From positions 1 to 40,042 of the forward strand of contig CAJFGR010000016.1 in NCBI GenBank assembly GCA_904377845.1: a stretch of 40,042 nt of DNA, written 5' to 3'. Origin of the DNA: an uncultured Ruminococcus sp. (GTDB lineage Bacteria; Bacillota; Clostridia; Lachnospirales; Lachnospiraceae). How positions within the stretch are numbered: the stretch's first letter is position 1; each line of letters starts with the position of its first letter. The notes beneath the pieces are model-generated. The model saw only the letters and a program-made list of their open reading frames with translations, ran no database searches and was not told the origin of the DNA. The position numbers and the translations under genes were made by a program. Positions 17,526 to 25,810 of this stretch are shown here, piece after piece.

Positions 17526-18368
17526 ATGACTGACATTTATTTTGTAAAATCTGACGTACATTTTACGAAGACGGAAAAAAAAATCATCGATTATATCATC
17601 GCCAGCCCGCAGGAATTCATCCGCATGAGTATCGGCGACGTGGCCCGGTGTATCGGCAGTTCCGAACCAACCGTATCCCGCTTTGCAAGACACTGCGGCT
17701 ACAGGGATTTCAAAGAACTCAAAAGCGCCGTTCTGCAGCACATCGCGGAGGAGAATCCTCCTGCCGGGAAGCTGAATTCCACGCTGGGCAGCGAATCGTC
17801 CAATACACCGGAAGGATTTCTTCACCGCCAGCAGTACTGTATTGAAAAAACACTGGAATTTCTCGATGAAGAGAGTCTGGACAAAGCGGCGGATGCGATC
17901 CTTGCTGCCGAAAATATATACATCTATGCCAAAGGCGCTTCCGTCTCCATGGCAGAACTGCTCAAGTTCCGCCTGAACCGTTTCGGCAGAAGAGTGATTC
18001 TTCTTCCCTCCGGAAGCTCGGAACTCTTTGAATATATGAACTTCTTTACCGAAAAAGACCTTGTTGTTCTCTTCGGATTTCAGAAGACCCCGAAAGAGGC
18101 CGCAGTACTTCTGGACTATCAGAAAAAAATTCATTATAAAAGTATCTTTTTCACAAGCCGATTGTACCACTCGCTGGAACAGGAGGCTGTCATCCCGCTG
18201 TTCGTCTTCCGGGGCGAGCCGTCGGAATATCATTCCATGGCAGCTCCCGCCGCCCTGCTCGATGCCCTTGTAGTAATGCTGGGGGCAAAACTGGGAGCGG
18301 CATCTTCTGAACATCTGGACTGCCTGTATAAATTAAAAGAGCATTATAAAACGGAGATCCCGAGATAG
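17526..18368 (+). CDS. MurR/RpiR-family regulator with SIS domain
   Basis: A 280-residue regulator. An N-terminal HTH_6 domain (about 1-77, SIGDVARCIGSSEPTVSRFAR) binds DNA. A SIS fold (about 110-250) senses a phosphosugar; AENIYIYAKGASVSMAELL and VVLFGFQKTPKEA are the SIS-like strands. A weak RBS (AAAGAGG) precedes the ATG. It is divergent from the ABC exporter and convergent with the PHP gene, so its target is not obvious from position; either flank is possible. The SIS loop VLFGFQKTP departs from the usual S-x-S-G-x-T ligand loop, so ligand binding may be altered. Confidence 0.9.
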   Translation: MTDIYFVKSDVHFTKTEKKIIDYIIASPQEFIRMSIGDVARCIGSSEPTVSRFARHCGYRDFKELKSAVLQHIAEENPPAGKLNSTLGSESSNTPEGFLHRQQYCIEKTLEFLDEESLDKAADAILAAENIYIYAKGASVSMAELLKFRLNRFGRRVILLPSGSSELFEYMNFFTEKDLVVLFGFQKTPKEAAVLLDYQKKIHYKSIFFTSRLYHSLEQEAVIPLFVFRGEPSEYHSMAAPAALLDALVVMLGAKLGAASSEHLDCLYKLKEHYKTEIPR

Positions 18369-18376
18369 GATCTCCG
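18352..18376. terminator. Bidirectional terminator after the MurR/RpiR gene
   Basis: Stem CGGAGATCC / GGATCTCCG with a 7-base loop, overlapping the TAG stop at 18366. T-rich sequence follows on the plus strand. It lies between convergent genes. Confidence 0.65.
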
Positions 18377-18386
18377 CCTCTTTACT

Positions 18387-19184
18387 TTATATCTCCGCCC
18401 CTTTCAGCAGCACGGATACATAGTCTCCGCCCAGCGCATCGATTTCTTTTAGTGCGCGCTTTAAGATTCCCGCCGACTCTACTTTAAATGCAAGTGCATC
18501 AGACATCCGGATCTCGTACGCTCCTTTTGTGATCTCCGCCGCCAGATCCTGCACTGTATCGACGGTCTGCCTGAATTCGTTCCAGACACATCCGTACTGG
18601 AAGGACTGATGGGTGTCACTGCCTGCCACCAGCGGACGGTCAAGCTTACGGGAGAGCGCCCTCATCTTCTCCCATGTACCGTCGCAGTCTCTGGCAAGGT
18701 CTTTGCCGTTTACATCGAGGAAGAAGAATTTCTCCAGCATTTCCTGCGGCAGCTCCGGTATATGTCCGCCGTCTCTGTACGGATGTCCCGCGCCGAATAT
18801 GACCGGGTACTCCTCCACCATCTGCGCCAGCTTCTCAAAGGTCAGGAATTTTCCTTTCTCTTTATTCGGTTCCAGACGCCGGTTCATTTCCAGGATGCAC
18901 TCCATAGGGCCGATGATCAGTGTATGGCCGCCTTCCGCTATATCTGTCTCCATACCCGGAAAGATGCGGAATCCGCTCTCTGTCACAAGAGAGTCTCCTT
19001 CTCTTGTACACCGGCCGGATATATATCGGTACACCTCCTGAAAGCCCAGCGTGTTGAAATGCTCTGTCAGGCAGAGTGCGTCCAGACCGGATTTCTGTGC
19101 CTCCCGGAAAAGCCAGTCCGTATATTCTTTTGAAAAGGGAAGCTTCTTTGCCAGTTTCCCGTGTGTGTGAAAATCAATTTTCAT
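18387..19184 (-). CDS. PHP-domain metal-dependent phosphoesterase
   Basis: A 265-residue protein of the polymerase-and-histidinol-phosphatase (PHP) superfamily. Metal-binding motifs in order: DFHTHG at residues 4-9, CLTEHFNT, an FPGMETDI acidic site, GAGHPYRDG, and GSDTHQS near residue 195. Enzymes of this fold hydrolyse phosphate esters such as histidinol phosphate or nucleotides. Nothing here ties it to histidine synthesis, so the substrate is unknown. It lies 67 bases downstream of ecfT in the same direction and could be co-transcribed with the ECF cassette. The ATG at 19184 has AGAAAG upstream. Confidence 0.87.
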   Translation of the reverse strand: MKIDFHTHGKLAKKLPFSKEYTDWLFREAQKSGLDALCLTEHFNTLGFQEVYRYISGRCTREGDSLVTESGFRIFPGMETDIAEGGHTLIIGPMECILEMNRRLEPNKEKGKFLTFEKLAQMVEEYPVIFGAGHPYRDGGHIPELPQEMLEKFFFLDVNGKDLARDCDGTWEKMRALSRKLDRPLVAGSDTHQSFQYGCVWNEFRQTVDTVQDLAAEITKGAYEIRMSDALAFKVESAGILKRALKEIDALGGDYVSVLLKGAEI

Positions 19185-19207
19185 GTTTCTTTCTCATCCT
19201 TCCTGTG

Positions 19208-19236
19208 TTTCTATCCTGCAGTATTTCTATCCTGCA
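19208..19236. repeat. Tandem 16-base direct repeat between ecfT and the PHP gene
   Basis: TTTCTATCCTGCA occurs at 19208-19220 and again at 19224-19236. Two copies only, in the spacer just upstream of the PHP gene. Probably a local duplication. Confidence 0.6.
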
Positions 19237-19250
19237 TACTATGTCTGTCT

Positions 19251-20075
19251 TCACAGTACAACAGACAGACCAATACATACGCATACCCACACCGCTGAGA
19301 TGCAGACGAAAATGATATCCGCCTGAGTCACTTTCAGCATAGACAGCTTCATCTTCTTTACCTCAGGATTCTGGATGGAATAGCGGTATCCCCTGAGTTC
19401 CAGCGCCTCCACTGTAGTTCTGGACCGCTTCGCCGTATTGAGCATCAGCGGATAAAATGACTGGATGACCATCTTTACCTGATAGCACAGATACCGGATC
19501 TTTCCGATCAGCCCCTTCCTGCAGGGCGGATTGCCTCTCAGACGGTAGGACAGAAGAATATTCTGGAACTCCTCCATCAGAACCGGCAGGATACGGTAGG
19601 CGAAAGATATACTGAAAGAAAGCTGTCCCGGACACCCGAACCAGAGCAGGCCGTTTGCCAGGCGGTCCGGGTCAAGTCCTGAAAATACGGTGATGGACGC
19701 AAGGGACACAGCCGCCACTTTCAGCGTCATTACAAGAAGCGGCGCAATGGTTTCCGTATTTCCTCCGAAGAACAGTGCCACGATAAAGAGATAACCGGTC
19801 TGCGAAAATACACCGATGCAGAACAAGAAGAGGACCAGCGGGGCCACCTTTGCAGCACGGGTGGTGAGTGCCACGAAGAGGAAGATTCCCAGCAACAGGA
19901 CTACATCGTTTAAAAACCACGGGACAAGTCCGAAGAACAGATACCAGACAAGAAGGATACGCGGATCCATTTTCGCGATCACGGTATCATCATTGCCGTA
20001 GGCATTCCTGAGCACCTGATTTCTCAGAAAATCCATAGAAAATTTATCTAATATATTCTCTGAAAGTTTACGCAT
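19251..20075 (-). CDS. ecfT: Energy-coupling factor transporter transmembrane protein EcfT
   Basis: A 274-residue membrane protein with about six hydrophobic segments, the shared scaffold that links ECF ATPases to substrate-binding S proteins. Two coupling-helix motifs are visible (YRLRGNPP and ALELRGYRYS), equivalent to the A-R-G motifs of the family. The start at 20075 overlaps the end of the ATPase gene by 8 bases; a longer open frame to 20207 is inside the ATPase gene and is a shadow. Located between the fused ATPase and the PHP gene. Confidence 0.9.
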   Translation of the reverse strand: MRKLSENILDKFSMDFLRNQVLRNAYGNDDTVIAKMDPRILLVWYLFFGLVPWFLNDVVLLLGIFLFVALTTRAAKVAPLVLFLFCIGVFSQTGYLFIVALFFGGNTETIAPLLVMTLKVAAVSLASITVFSGLDPDRLANGLLWFGCPGQLSFSISFAYRILPVLMEEFQNILLSYRLRGNPPCRKGLIGKIRYLCYQVKMVIQSFYPLMLNTAKRSRTTVEALELRGYRYSIQNPEVKKMKLSMLKVTQADIIFVCISAVWVCVCIGLSVVL

Positions 20076-21795
20076 ATTTTTCACCCCGGAAATATTCCAT
20101 AAATTCATCGATCGTAAAGCACGGATTCTCGATCCCCAGAGCCCTGCCCATATCGCAGATCTGAGGCGGCCGGATCCCCACCTGCTGACGGACGTACATA
20201 TCTGCAAAGATCTCTTCTTTCGTTCCGTCCGCGATCACATACCCGGCAGAGAGAACGATCAGCCGTTCCGCCCAGTCGCACACAAGCTGCATATCATGGG
20301 TGGCAATCACCACCGTGTCCGTAATGCCTTTGAGCATCTGCAGCGTCTTCATGATCTCCCGTCTGGTGGCAATGTCAAGATTAGCCGTCGGCTCGTCGAG
20401 GAGCAGGATCTCCGGCTGCAGTGCGATTCCGATGGCGAGGGAAGCGCGCCGCATCTGTCCGCCGGATAACAGCCTGCCATCCCGGTCCTGCAGATCTGTG
20501 AGACGGAACATCTCAAGCAGTTCATCCGTCCTCTTCTGATAATCTTCGACCTTTCTCACCATCATAGCGTACTCGATATCCTTGCGGATGGAATCTTTGA
20601 TGAACATTTCCTCCGGATTCTGGTACACCATGGAGATCGTACGGCCCAGTTCCTCTTTCGGGAGATCCGCAGTCGGCCGATCGTTTAAAAGCACCTGACC
20701 GGATTCCGGACGGATCAGGCCCATCAGCATCTTGAGCATCGTAGATTTTCCCGCGCCGTTGGAACCGATCAGGGCTATTTTCTCTCCCTTTCCTATCTGA
20801 ATGGAAAAGTCGTCGAATATCTTCGGCGGTTCGCCTTTAACTGCACGGTATTTTACCGTCACATTCTTAAAGTCGACAATCGGATCTCTCTTCAGCTCTC
20901 TGTTCAGCGGCTGCTTATACGCCGGGCCTTTGCTTTTAAGATAAGGCGTAAATATGCGGACTCCCTCAGCCACGTCCACGGGGAGCTCCTGTTCTTTCTG
21001 AAGGAACGGCTCCTTGGGGAGAAGTCCCGCATCGATCATGCGCTCAGCCGCAATGGCCACCTGCGGCGGAAAGATATTGCATCCCTGCAGTTCCGCCGTG
21101 CGGCGCATAGCCTCTTTTGCAGGCAGAACCCACTCTATGCCTCCGTCTTTCAGAAGCATGACGTCCTTACAGTATTTTACTATGTAGTCTGTGTGATGCT
21201 CGATCACGATAATGGTCTTGCCGTATTTCTCGTTCAGTTCCTTCAGCACTTCATAGATGCCGTCCGCATGGGCGGGATCCAGCTGGGCAATGGGTTCGTC
21301 GAGGATCAGGATATCCGGGCTTAACGCCGCGGTCCCCGCTAATGCAAGAAGGTGCTTCTGTCCTCCCGAGAGCTGCCACACATAATCGCCGATTTTGGAA
21401 GAAAGACCGCATACGTCCAGCGCTTTTTTCCCTTTCTCCTCATAATCCGGCATGGCATAATTCAGACACGCGTAAGAGGCGTCTTCCAGCACGGTAGGAC
21501 ATACGATCTGATTTTCAAAATCCTGATAGACATATCCCGCCTTGCGGGCCAGCGTGCCGATCTCCTGTTCTTTTGTGTTCAACCCGTCGATGATGACGTC
21601 GCCGTCCATATCACCGACGATAAAGTGAGGGATCAGGCCGTTTAATGTCTTACAAAGAGTAGATTTCCCGCAGCCGTTGTTTCCAACGATCGCAAGGAAA
21701 TCCCCCTTTTCAATCACTGCTGATGCATTTTTTAATGTCGGCTCTGATGCCCCCGGGTATGTAAATGTAAGATTTCTGATCTCTATAATACTCAC
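20068..21795 (-). CDS. Energy-coupling factor ATPase with two fused ABC domains (EcfA-EcfA')
   Basis: A 575-residue protein with two complete ABC cassettes. First: Walker A GNNGCGKST, signature LSGGQKH, Walker B ILILDEP, switch H in VIEHHTDY. Second: Walker A GSNGAGKST, Q-loop VYQNPEEMF, signature LSGGQMR, Walker B ILLLDEPTANLD, switch H in ATHDMQ. An ECF module normally uses two separate ATPases; here both sit on one chain, as in the YkoD/CbiO-double type. The ATPase drives toppling of the S protein. It is 58 bases after the S-like gene and overlaps ecfT. Confidence 0.93.
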   Translation of the reverse strand: MSIIEIRNLTFTYPGASEPTLKNASAVIEKGDFLAIVGNNGCGKSTLCKTLNGLIPHFIVGDMDGDVIIDGLNTKEQEIGTLARKAGYVYQDFENQIVCPTVLEDASYACLNYAMPDYEEKGKKALDVCGLSSKIGDYVWQLSGGQKHLLALAGTAALSPDILILDEPIAQLDPAHADGIYEVLKELNEKYGKTIIVIEHHTDYIVKYCKDVMLLKDGGIEWVLPAKEAMRRTAELQGCNIFPPQVAIAAERMIDAGLLPKEPFLQKEQELPVDVAEGVRIFTPYLKSKGPAYKQPLNRELKRDPIVDFKNVTVKYRAVKGEPPKIFDDFSIQIGKGEKIALIGSNGAGKSTMLKMLMGLIRPESGQVLLNDRPTADLPKEELGRTISMVYQNPEEMFIKDSIRKDIEYAMMVRKVEDYQKRTDELLEMFRLTDLQDRDGRLLSGGQMRRASLAIGIALQPEILLLDEPTANLDIATRREIMKTLQMLKGITDTVVIATHDMQLVCDWAERLIVLSAGYVIADGTKEEIFADMYVRQQVGIRPPQICDMGRALGIENPCFTIDEFMEYFRGEKYA

Positions 21796-21853
21796 TTGCG
21801 GGCACCTTCCTGTTGCATTATCTCTTAATTCGTATACTTTCTGTTACTTATAC

Positions 21854-22693
21854 TTATGCTGTCTGTCTGTTCTTTGCTCTGCTGCGAATCACACCGATCA
21901 CGATCAGCGCAATGACCGCTGCCGCAACAATCGCGATTATGATCGCTGTTGTGCTCTCAGCCCATGCAGCCTCCCAGTCGATCAGCGCATATCCGCCTTT
22001 TGCCAGAAGCTGTGCCACGATTGCGACAACGAATCCCACGAGACAGAGTCCGATGGATTTTGCAGAGAGCGCGCTTCCTGTCATCGTCTTCTCATCACGC
22101 GGCTTCATGCCGAGCAGCGGCTCAATCTTGCCATAGAGCTTCGGTACAAGAAACATGGTCGGCAGCATACAGAAGAGGATTCCTGAGAACAGCAGGTCGT
22201 TAAGACAGGCGAATCCTTCTGTGGCAAATACACTTTCCGGAAGTCCTGCGACAGCCTCAAAGTCTTCCACTGCAAACTGTACCTTCAGGATGTCCACCAC
22301 GGTTCCCATAAAGAGCTGAAGAAATACGCCGAAGATGGAAGCGCCTGCGACAGCCGCACGGTTTCTCGGATTCTTTACGAGACGCCCCGCAACATATACA
22401 CCGATTGTAACGGTAAGGAATTTTTCCAGCTCGCCAAGGCCTCCGAACTGTCCCAGCATGATCTCACTGAAGACAAGTTCTCCGGTTGCAGCGCCGAGGC
22501 CTGCGGAGAGCGGATCAAAGAGCATAGCCAGTGTCAGCGGAATAAACAGGAAATACTCGACTGAGAATTCCACGATACCGACCTGAAAAGACGGGATCAG
22601 CTCTGTAAATAAAGTAGCCAGTCCGTAAAGTGACATTGAAAGAACAAATACCATTAATTTCTGTGACTGTGAAATCTTGTTCTGCGGATTCAT
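21854..22693 (-). CDS. Membrane protein, probable S component of the ECF cassette
   Basis: A 279-residue, very hydrophobic protein. After a short polar tail come about five to six membrane segments in the first 190 residues (KLMVFVLSMSLYGLATL; YFLFIPLTLAMLFDPLSAGL; FLTVTIGVYVAGRLV), the size of a typical S component. A second hydrophobic region at about 215-270 (SIGLCLVGFVVAIVAQLLAK and a C-terminal TAIIIAIVAAAVIALIVIGV) follows a cytosolic linker. Clostridial relatives are sometimes annotated as cell-division or ECF S proteins. The position, first in a row with EcfAA' and EcfT, favours substrate binding; the substrate is not deducible. Start at 22693 is set by ATGGAGGAAAA; the upstream ATG is part of the RBS. 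A hairpin element (22732-22803) precedes it. Confidence 0.72.
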   Translation of the reverse strand: MNPQNKISQSQKLMVFVLSMSLYGLATLFTELIPSFQVGIVEFSVEYFLFIPLTLAMLFDPLSAGLGAATGELVFSEIMLGQFGGLGELEKFLTVTIGVYVAGRLVKNPRNRAAVAGASIFGVFLQLFMGTVVDILKVQFAVEDFEAVAGLPESVFATEGFACLNDLLFSGILFCMLPTMFLVPKLYGKIEPLLGMKPRDEKTMTGSALSAKSIGLCLVGFVVAIVAQLLAKGGYALIDWEAAWAESTTAIIIAIVAAAVIALIVIGVIRSRAKNRQTA

Positions 22694-22731
22694 GATTTTT
22701 TCCTCCATTTACTCTCTTGTTATCGGTTGAG

Positions 22732-22803
22732 CAGTTCCGTCTGCCAGATGCCGGATTCTTAAACAGGCATAAATCCGTCTTCCGGCATCAGATGACTGAA
22801 CTG
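22732..22803 (-). repeat. Dispersed hairpin element, copy 1 (leader of the ECF cassette)
   Basis: A 72-base inverted repeat: outer arms CAGTTC/GAACTG, inner arms GATGCCGGA/TCCGGCATC. The minus-strand sequence is nearly the same, base for base, as the first ~70 bases of the element at 34125-34284, e.g. the shared AGACGGATTTATGC. It lies ~40 bases upstream of the S-like gene, so it is probably in its 5' leader. Could be a repeat family or a structured RNA. Confidence 0.7.
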
Positions 22804-22850
22804 TTAGTGCATATTATAAAGAGCTTAATGTCAAACTGATATCATGAATC

Positions 22851-22889
22851 CATAAAATGTAAGTAAAATTTTCGTAAATACATTTTATG
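22851..22889. terminator. AT-rich hairpin after spoVAB
   Basis: Arms CATAAAATGTA and TACATTTTATG, 11 bp, loop of 17 bases. It follows the spoVAB stop (22905) on the minus strand; probable end of the spoIIA-spoVA transcript, though no T-run is seen. Confidence 0.5.
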
Positions 22890-22904
22890 AAAGTTTTATT
22901 ACAT

Positions 22905-23321
22905 TTACCATCCTTCAAAGAAAAACAGGCAGGCCCCCAGCCCTTTTCCCACTGCAAGGCTGATCACAAAAGCAGACATATACCGCACAATCCGGACGCG
23001 GCGCATAAATACGGGAAATACGTTCAGTATCTCCGCCAGAGCCATGGCCCAGCATCCGACAAAGATGCCGGCGAAGATTCCGAAAATTCCCAGACCCCAG
23101 TCTCCCGCCGGAATTCCTATATGGAATACATAGATTATGTTTCCCATAATCCCGCCCAGCGCCGTGCAGTCCTCATAAAACAGCACTTTATCTCCGGTAT
23201 GCGTCCGGTCTGCAAAATCTGCGATTACCCCCAGTTCCACAATAAAAGAAAAAAGGCCGCATGACACGGCGACCCCTGCGCTAAGTCCGATTGCTGCCAG
23301 AAATATCTGTTGTGCCCACAT
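22905..23321 (-). CDS. spoVAB: Stage V sporulation protein AB
   Basis: A 138-residue integral membrane protein with four to five hydrophobic segments (FLAAIGLSAGVAVSCGLFSF; LGIFGIFAGIFVGCWAMAL; YMSAFVISLAVGKGLGA), matching SpoVAB. It belongs to the SpoVA channel that moves dipicolinic acid into the forespore; in Bacillus the spoVA genes are forespore-expressed under sigma G. The start at 23321 lies inside the end of spoVAA (41-base overlap), as the usual homologues begin at MWAQQ. Confidence 0.88.
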   Translation of the reverse strand: MWAQQIFLAAIGLSAGVAVSCGLFSFIVELGVIADFADRTHTGDKVLFYEDCTALGGIMGNIIYVFHIGIPAGDWGLGIFGIFAGIFVGCWAMALAEILNVFPVFMRRVRIVRYMSAFVISLAVGKGLGACLFFFEGW

Positions 23322-23946
23322 CCATCTCTTCTCCTCTCCGCTCTGAATTCTCAATCAGTGTCGTCTGGATATCATTCTCGTACAGCCGCATCTGGATCTC
23401 CATGGGAGTCGGATCCACAGTAAAACGCTTCTTGCCGAAATGATTAAAGAAAATCAGGATTCCTGCGGCAACGCCCACAGAATATGCGATTTCCAGTATC
23501 GAAAACCCGCCTGCCTCCTGCCCGGTGACAAGCTCATAGATCTGCCCGAACAGTTTCGTTACATCTACATCATTATTAAATGCCATAATAGAAAAAGCCG
23601 CTCCGAAAAATGTCACCGCCGCAACAAATGCTGTCTTTATGATATGCCAGACAAGAGCAGGAGTTTTCTGGTCTTCATAGGTCACGATGATATCTGTCTC
23701 TCCCAGATTCTGTACATCCGCCTGTGGAAATTTCTCATGGATACAGGATATGATCTTAAGCGCCGAAACTACGCATCTCTGCTTTCCGCTTTTCTTAAAT
23801 CTGATGATCTTAAGTGTCTTAATCTTCGCCAGCATCAGCTTATCCGTACATTCCATACTCAGAAGATCTCCAAGCGTCACGTCAGGTTTTGTCACTTCCA
23901 CATCCCGGTCTCCTTTTATATAGAGTGTCTTTCCCTCAGAGGGCAT
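23281..23946 (-). CDS. spoVAA: Stage V sporulation protein AA
   Basis: A 221-residue protein. N-terminal soluble domain of about 90 residues (LYIKGDRDVEVTKPDVTLGD), then two hydrophobic segments (about 100-122 and 150-170) and a cytosolic end. This is the SpoVAA layout; it works with SpoVAB and other SpoVA proteins in dipicolinic acid transport. It overlaps the 86-aa gene upstream by 11 bases and spoVAB downstream, and seems to form one operon with sigF. Confidence 0.9.
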   Translation of the reverse strand: MPSEGKTLYIKGDRDVEVTKPDVTLGDLLSMECTDKLMLAKIKTLKIIRFKKSGKQRCVVSALKIISCIHEKFPQADVQNLGETDIIVTYEDQKTPALVWHIIKTAFVAAVTFFGAAFSIMAFNNDVDVTKLFGQIYELVTGQEAGGFSILEIAYSVGVAAGILIFFNHFGKKRFTVDPTPMEIQMRLYENDIQTTLIENSERRGEEMDVGTTDISGSNRT

Positions 23947-24196
23947 CTTCTTCCACCTCCGCCCGGATCAGGAATCCCTCGCTGCCGTGCTCCGCAGGGG
24001 TGCTGAAATAGTAGAGAATCCCGATTACGACTGCGGCAAGAGCCACAACAAGCAGACAGATCCATATTTTCTTCCGTCCGTCATCCATCACATCCACCGA
24101 CCTTTCCGCCGACGCAGATTTCACGGCTCCTGTGCGCCGGCTTTTCTGCATCTGATTCTGTGGATTAGTATCCTGATTTACAGAAAAAATATGCAT
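23936..24196 (-). CDS. Small single-pass membrane protein between sigF and spoVAA
   Basis: An 86-residue protein of unknown function. A basic, polar N-terminus of ~45 residues is followed by one membrane helix (KIWICLLVVALAAVVIGILYYF, about residues 43-64) and a short acidic C-terminus outside. It lies 69 bases after sigF and overlaps spoVAA by 11 bases, so it is in the sporulation operon and probably acts in the forespore. The start is uncertain: a Met at residue 37 (MDDGRKK) is possible. I know no named homologue. Confidence 0.65.
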   Translation of the reverse strand: MHIFSVNQDTNPQNQMQKSRRTGAVKSASAERSVDVMDDGRKKIWICLLVVALAAVVIGILYYFSTPAEHGSEGFLIRAEVEEDAL

Positions 24197-24265
24197 ACCT
24201 TACCATATTTTCCGTCTGTTTTCTGCAAAACGTACCTCTCTCCTTCTATCCGGAATTTTCTTTCT

Positions 24266-24982
24266 TCAGGAACCTCTTCTTCTCAGATTTTCCATGATTC
24301 TCTTCTCCATCCTCGACACCTGAACCTGGGATATTCCCATAATCTTCCCTACGTCAGACTGTGTCCGGTCTGCAAAATAACGCAGCCAGATCAGCCTGCG
24401 TTCGTCTGCATTCAGAGTTTCCAGAAGTTCCTTTAACATCATGCGGTCAAGAATCTTATCCTCACTTTTTTCTTTTTCTTCGATTTTATCCAGAAGCCGG
24501 ATCTCGCTGCCTTCTTTCTGGTGGATCGGGCGGTAGAGAGAATCCACCTCTCCACCGGCCTCCATAGCCTGCACCAGTTCTTCTTTCTCAACCCCCAGCT
24601 CCTCGGAAAGTTCTTCCATGGTAGGTTCTCTTCCAAGCCTGTCTGTAAGCTTCTCTCCGGCTTTCAGGCTCCTGTAGGAGAGTTCCTTCAGGGAACGGCT
24701 GACCTTGATCATACCGTCGTCCCGCAGAAAACGCCTGATCTCCCCGGATATCATGGGAACCGCATAGGTGGAGAACTTCACATCATAATCCAGATCGAAC
24801 TTGTCGATCGCCTTGAGAAGACCGATACTTCCTATCTGAAAGAGATCTTCCATCTCCACTCCGCGTCCTCCAAAACGCCTGACAACACACCAGATCAGCC
24901 CTATATTTTCCTCTACAAGCTGTTCTCTCGCTTCTTTATCCCCGTCGTGTGATTTTCTGATCAAAGCGATTGTGTGGTCCAT
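24266..24982 (-). CDS. sigF: RNA polymerase sporulation sigma factor F
   Basis: A 238-residue sigma factor of the forespore. Region 2 is visible as DLFQIGSIGLLKAIDKFD and FSTYAVPMISGEIRRFLRDD, region 3 as KLTDRLGREPTMEELSEELG, and region 4 as RTQSDVGKIMGISQVQVSRMEKRI. Region 2 ends with a typical SigF/SigG-like stretch. It directs early forespore genes and is held by SpoIIAB until SpoIIAA is dephosphorylated. It overlaps spoIIAB by 22 bases and sits in the order spoIIAA-spoIIAB-sigF, which separates it from sigG. Confidence 0.96.
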   Translation of the reverse strand: MDHTIALIRKSHDGDKEAREQLVEENIGLIWCVVRRFGGRGVEMEDLFQIGSIGLLKAIDKFDLDYDVKFSTYAVPMISGEIRRFLRDDGMIKVSRSLKELSYRSLKAGEKLTDRLGREPTMEELSEELGVEKEELVQAMEAGGEVDSLYRPIHQKEGSEIRLLDKIEEKEKSEDKILDRMMLKELLETLNADERRLIWLRYFADRTQSDVGKIMGISQVQVSRMEKRIMENLRRRGS

Positions 24983-25416
24983 ATCTCCCTTCCTTTTCCG
25001 ACGGTCTTCTTCATCTTCACACGGGTCCCTTTTCCCGGCTCAGACTCCACTTCCACACTGTCCATAAATGCCTCCATAAATGCGAAGCCCATACCAGAAC
25101 GGTCCTGCTCCGGCATGGTAGTAAACATGGGCTGCATGGCCTGCTGCACATCTTCAATGCCTCTTCCGCTATCGCACACCTCTACTGTAAGTACATTTTC
25201 CGATATCCTACAGCGTATGCATACCTTATGTACCTCATTTTCATATCCGTGTATAATGGCGTTTGTCACCGCCTCCGAAACGGCAGTCTTGACATCCGCC
25301 ACTTCCTCCACCGTGGGATTAAGCTGTGTCATAAATGATGCCACCGCCACTCTTGCAAATCCTTCATTTTCCGAACGGCTGTCGAATCTGATCTCCATTT
25401 CATTCGTATTTTTCAT
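24961..25416 (-). CDS. spoIIAB: Anti-sigma F factor / serine kinase
   Basis: A 151-residue GHKL ATPase. The N box is seen as VSEAVTNAIIHGYEN and the G1 box as VCDSGRGIED; GSGMGFA-like RSGMGFAFME forms the ATP lid. It binds sigma F and phosphorylates SpoIIAA on a serine. Starts 4 bases before the end of spoIIAA (ATGA overlap). About the usual family length (146). Confidence 0.95.
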   Translation of the reverse strand: MKNTNEMEIRFDSRSENEGFARVAVASFMTQLNPTVEEVADVKTAVSEAVTNAIIHGYENEVHKVCIRCRISENVLTVEVCDSGRGIEDVQQAMQPMFTTMPEQDRSGMGFAFMEAFMDSVEVESEPGKGTRVKMKKTVGKGREIWTTQSL

Positions 25417-25727
25417 GCTCTTTCCTCCTCATAGATCTGCATTATTTTCGTCACACCCGACAGAGTCAGGATCTTCCTGATCCTTGCATTTGCGTGAACT
25501 GCCCATACTTCTCCTCCGATCAGGCTGACGGTCTTATATCTTCCCATAATAACCCCTATGCCCGAACTGTCCATAAAATCTGTCTTCTCAAAATCAAAGA
25601 TCACATATTTGATATGATTTCTGTCTATTACGGCGTCCGCCTCTCTTTTCATTTCCTCCGCATTGTGATGATCCACTTCGCGGGGCAGATAGATTGTCAG
25701 ACAGTTCTCCTGAACCTGATATTTCAT
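25413..25727 (-). CDS. spoIIAA: Anti-sigma F factor antagonist (STAS domain)
   Basis: A 104-residue STAS-domain protein. The phosphorylated serine is in the motif MDSSGIGVIMGRYK; dephosphorylation by SpoIIE lets it pull SpoIIAB away from sigma F. The ATG at 25727 has a strong RBS (GAGGAGGAGT). An open frame continues to 25844 but runs through a terminator hairpin and is not coding. I could not find a convincing sigma-H promoter in the ~85 bases upstream. Confidence 0.95.
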   Translation of the reverse strand: MKYQVQENCLTIYLPREVDHHNAEEMKREADAVIDRNHIKYVIFDFEKTDFMDSSGIGVIMGRYKTVSLIGGEVWAVHANARIRKILTLSGVTKIMQIYEEERA

Positions 25728-25751
25728 ATTACTCCTCCTCGTTTTCGCTAT

Positions 25752-25779
25752 TGCCGGCACCTGTAGCGGACTGCCGGCA
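25752..25779. repeat. Duplicated palindromic octamer upstream of spoIIAA
   Basis: TGCCGGCA, itself a palindrome, occurs at 25752-25759 and 25772-25779, 25 to 52 bases before the spoIIAA ATG. It can form an 8-bp stem with a 12-base loop. Regulator site or structure in the leader; unassigned. Confidence 0.5.
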
Positions 25780-25810
25780 CTTATCCCCATATTGTCTGCT
25801 CTGTACGCAT

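Noticed and set aside
17490..18314. A 274-codon minus-strand frame opposite the MurR/RpiR gene
   Set aside because: Shadow frame; the plus-strand protein has HTH and SIS domains.
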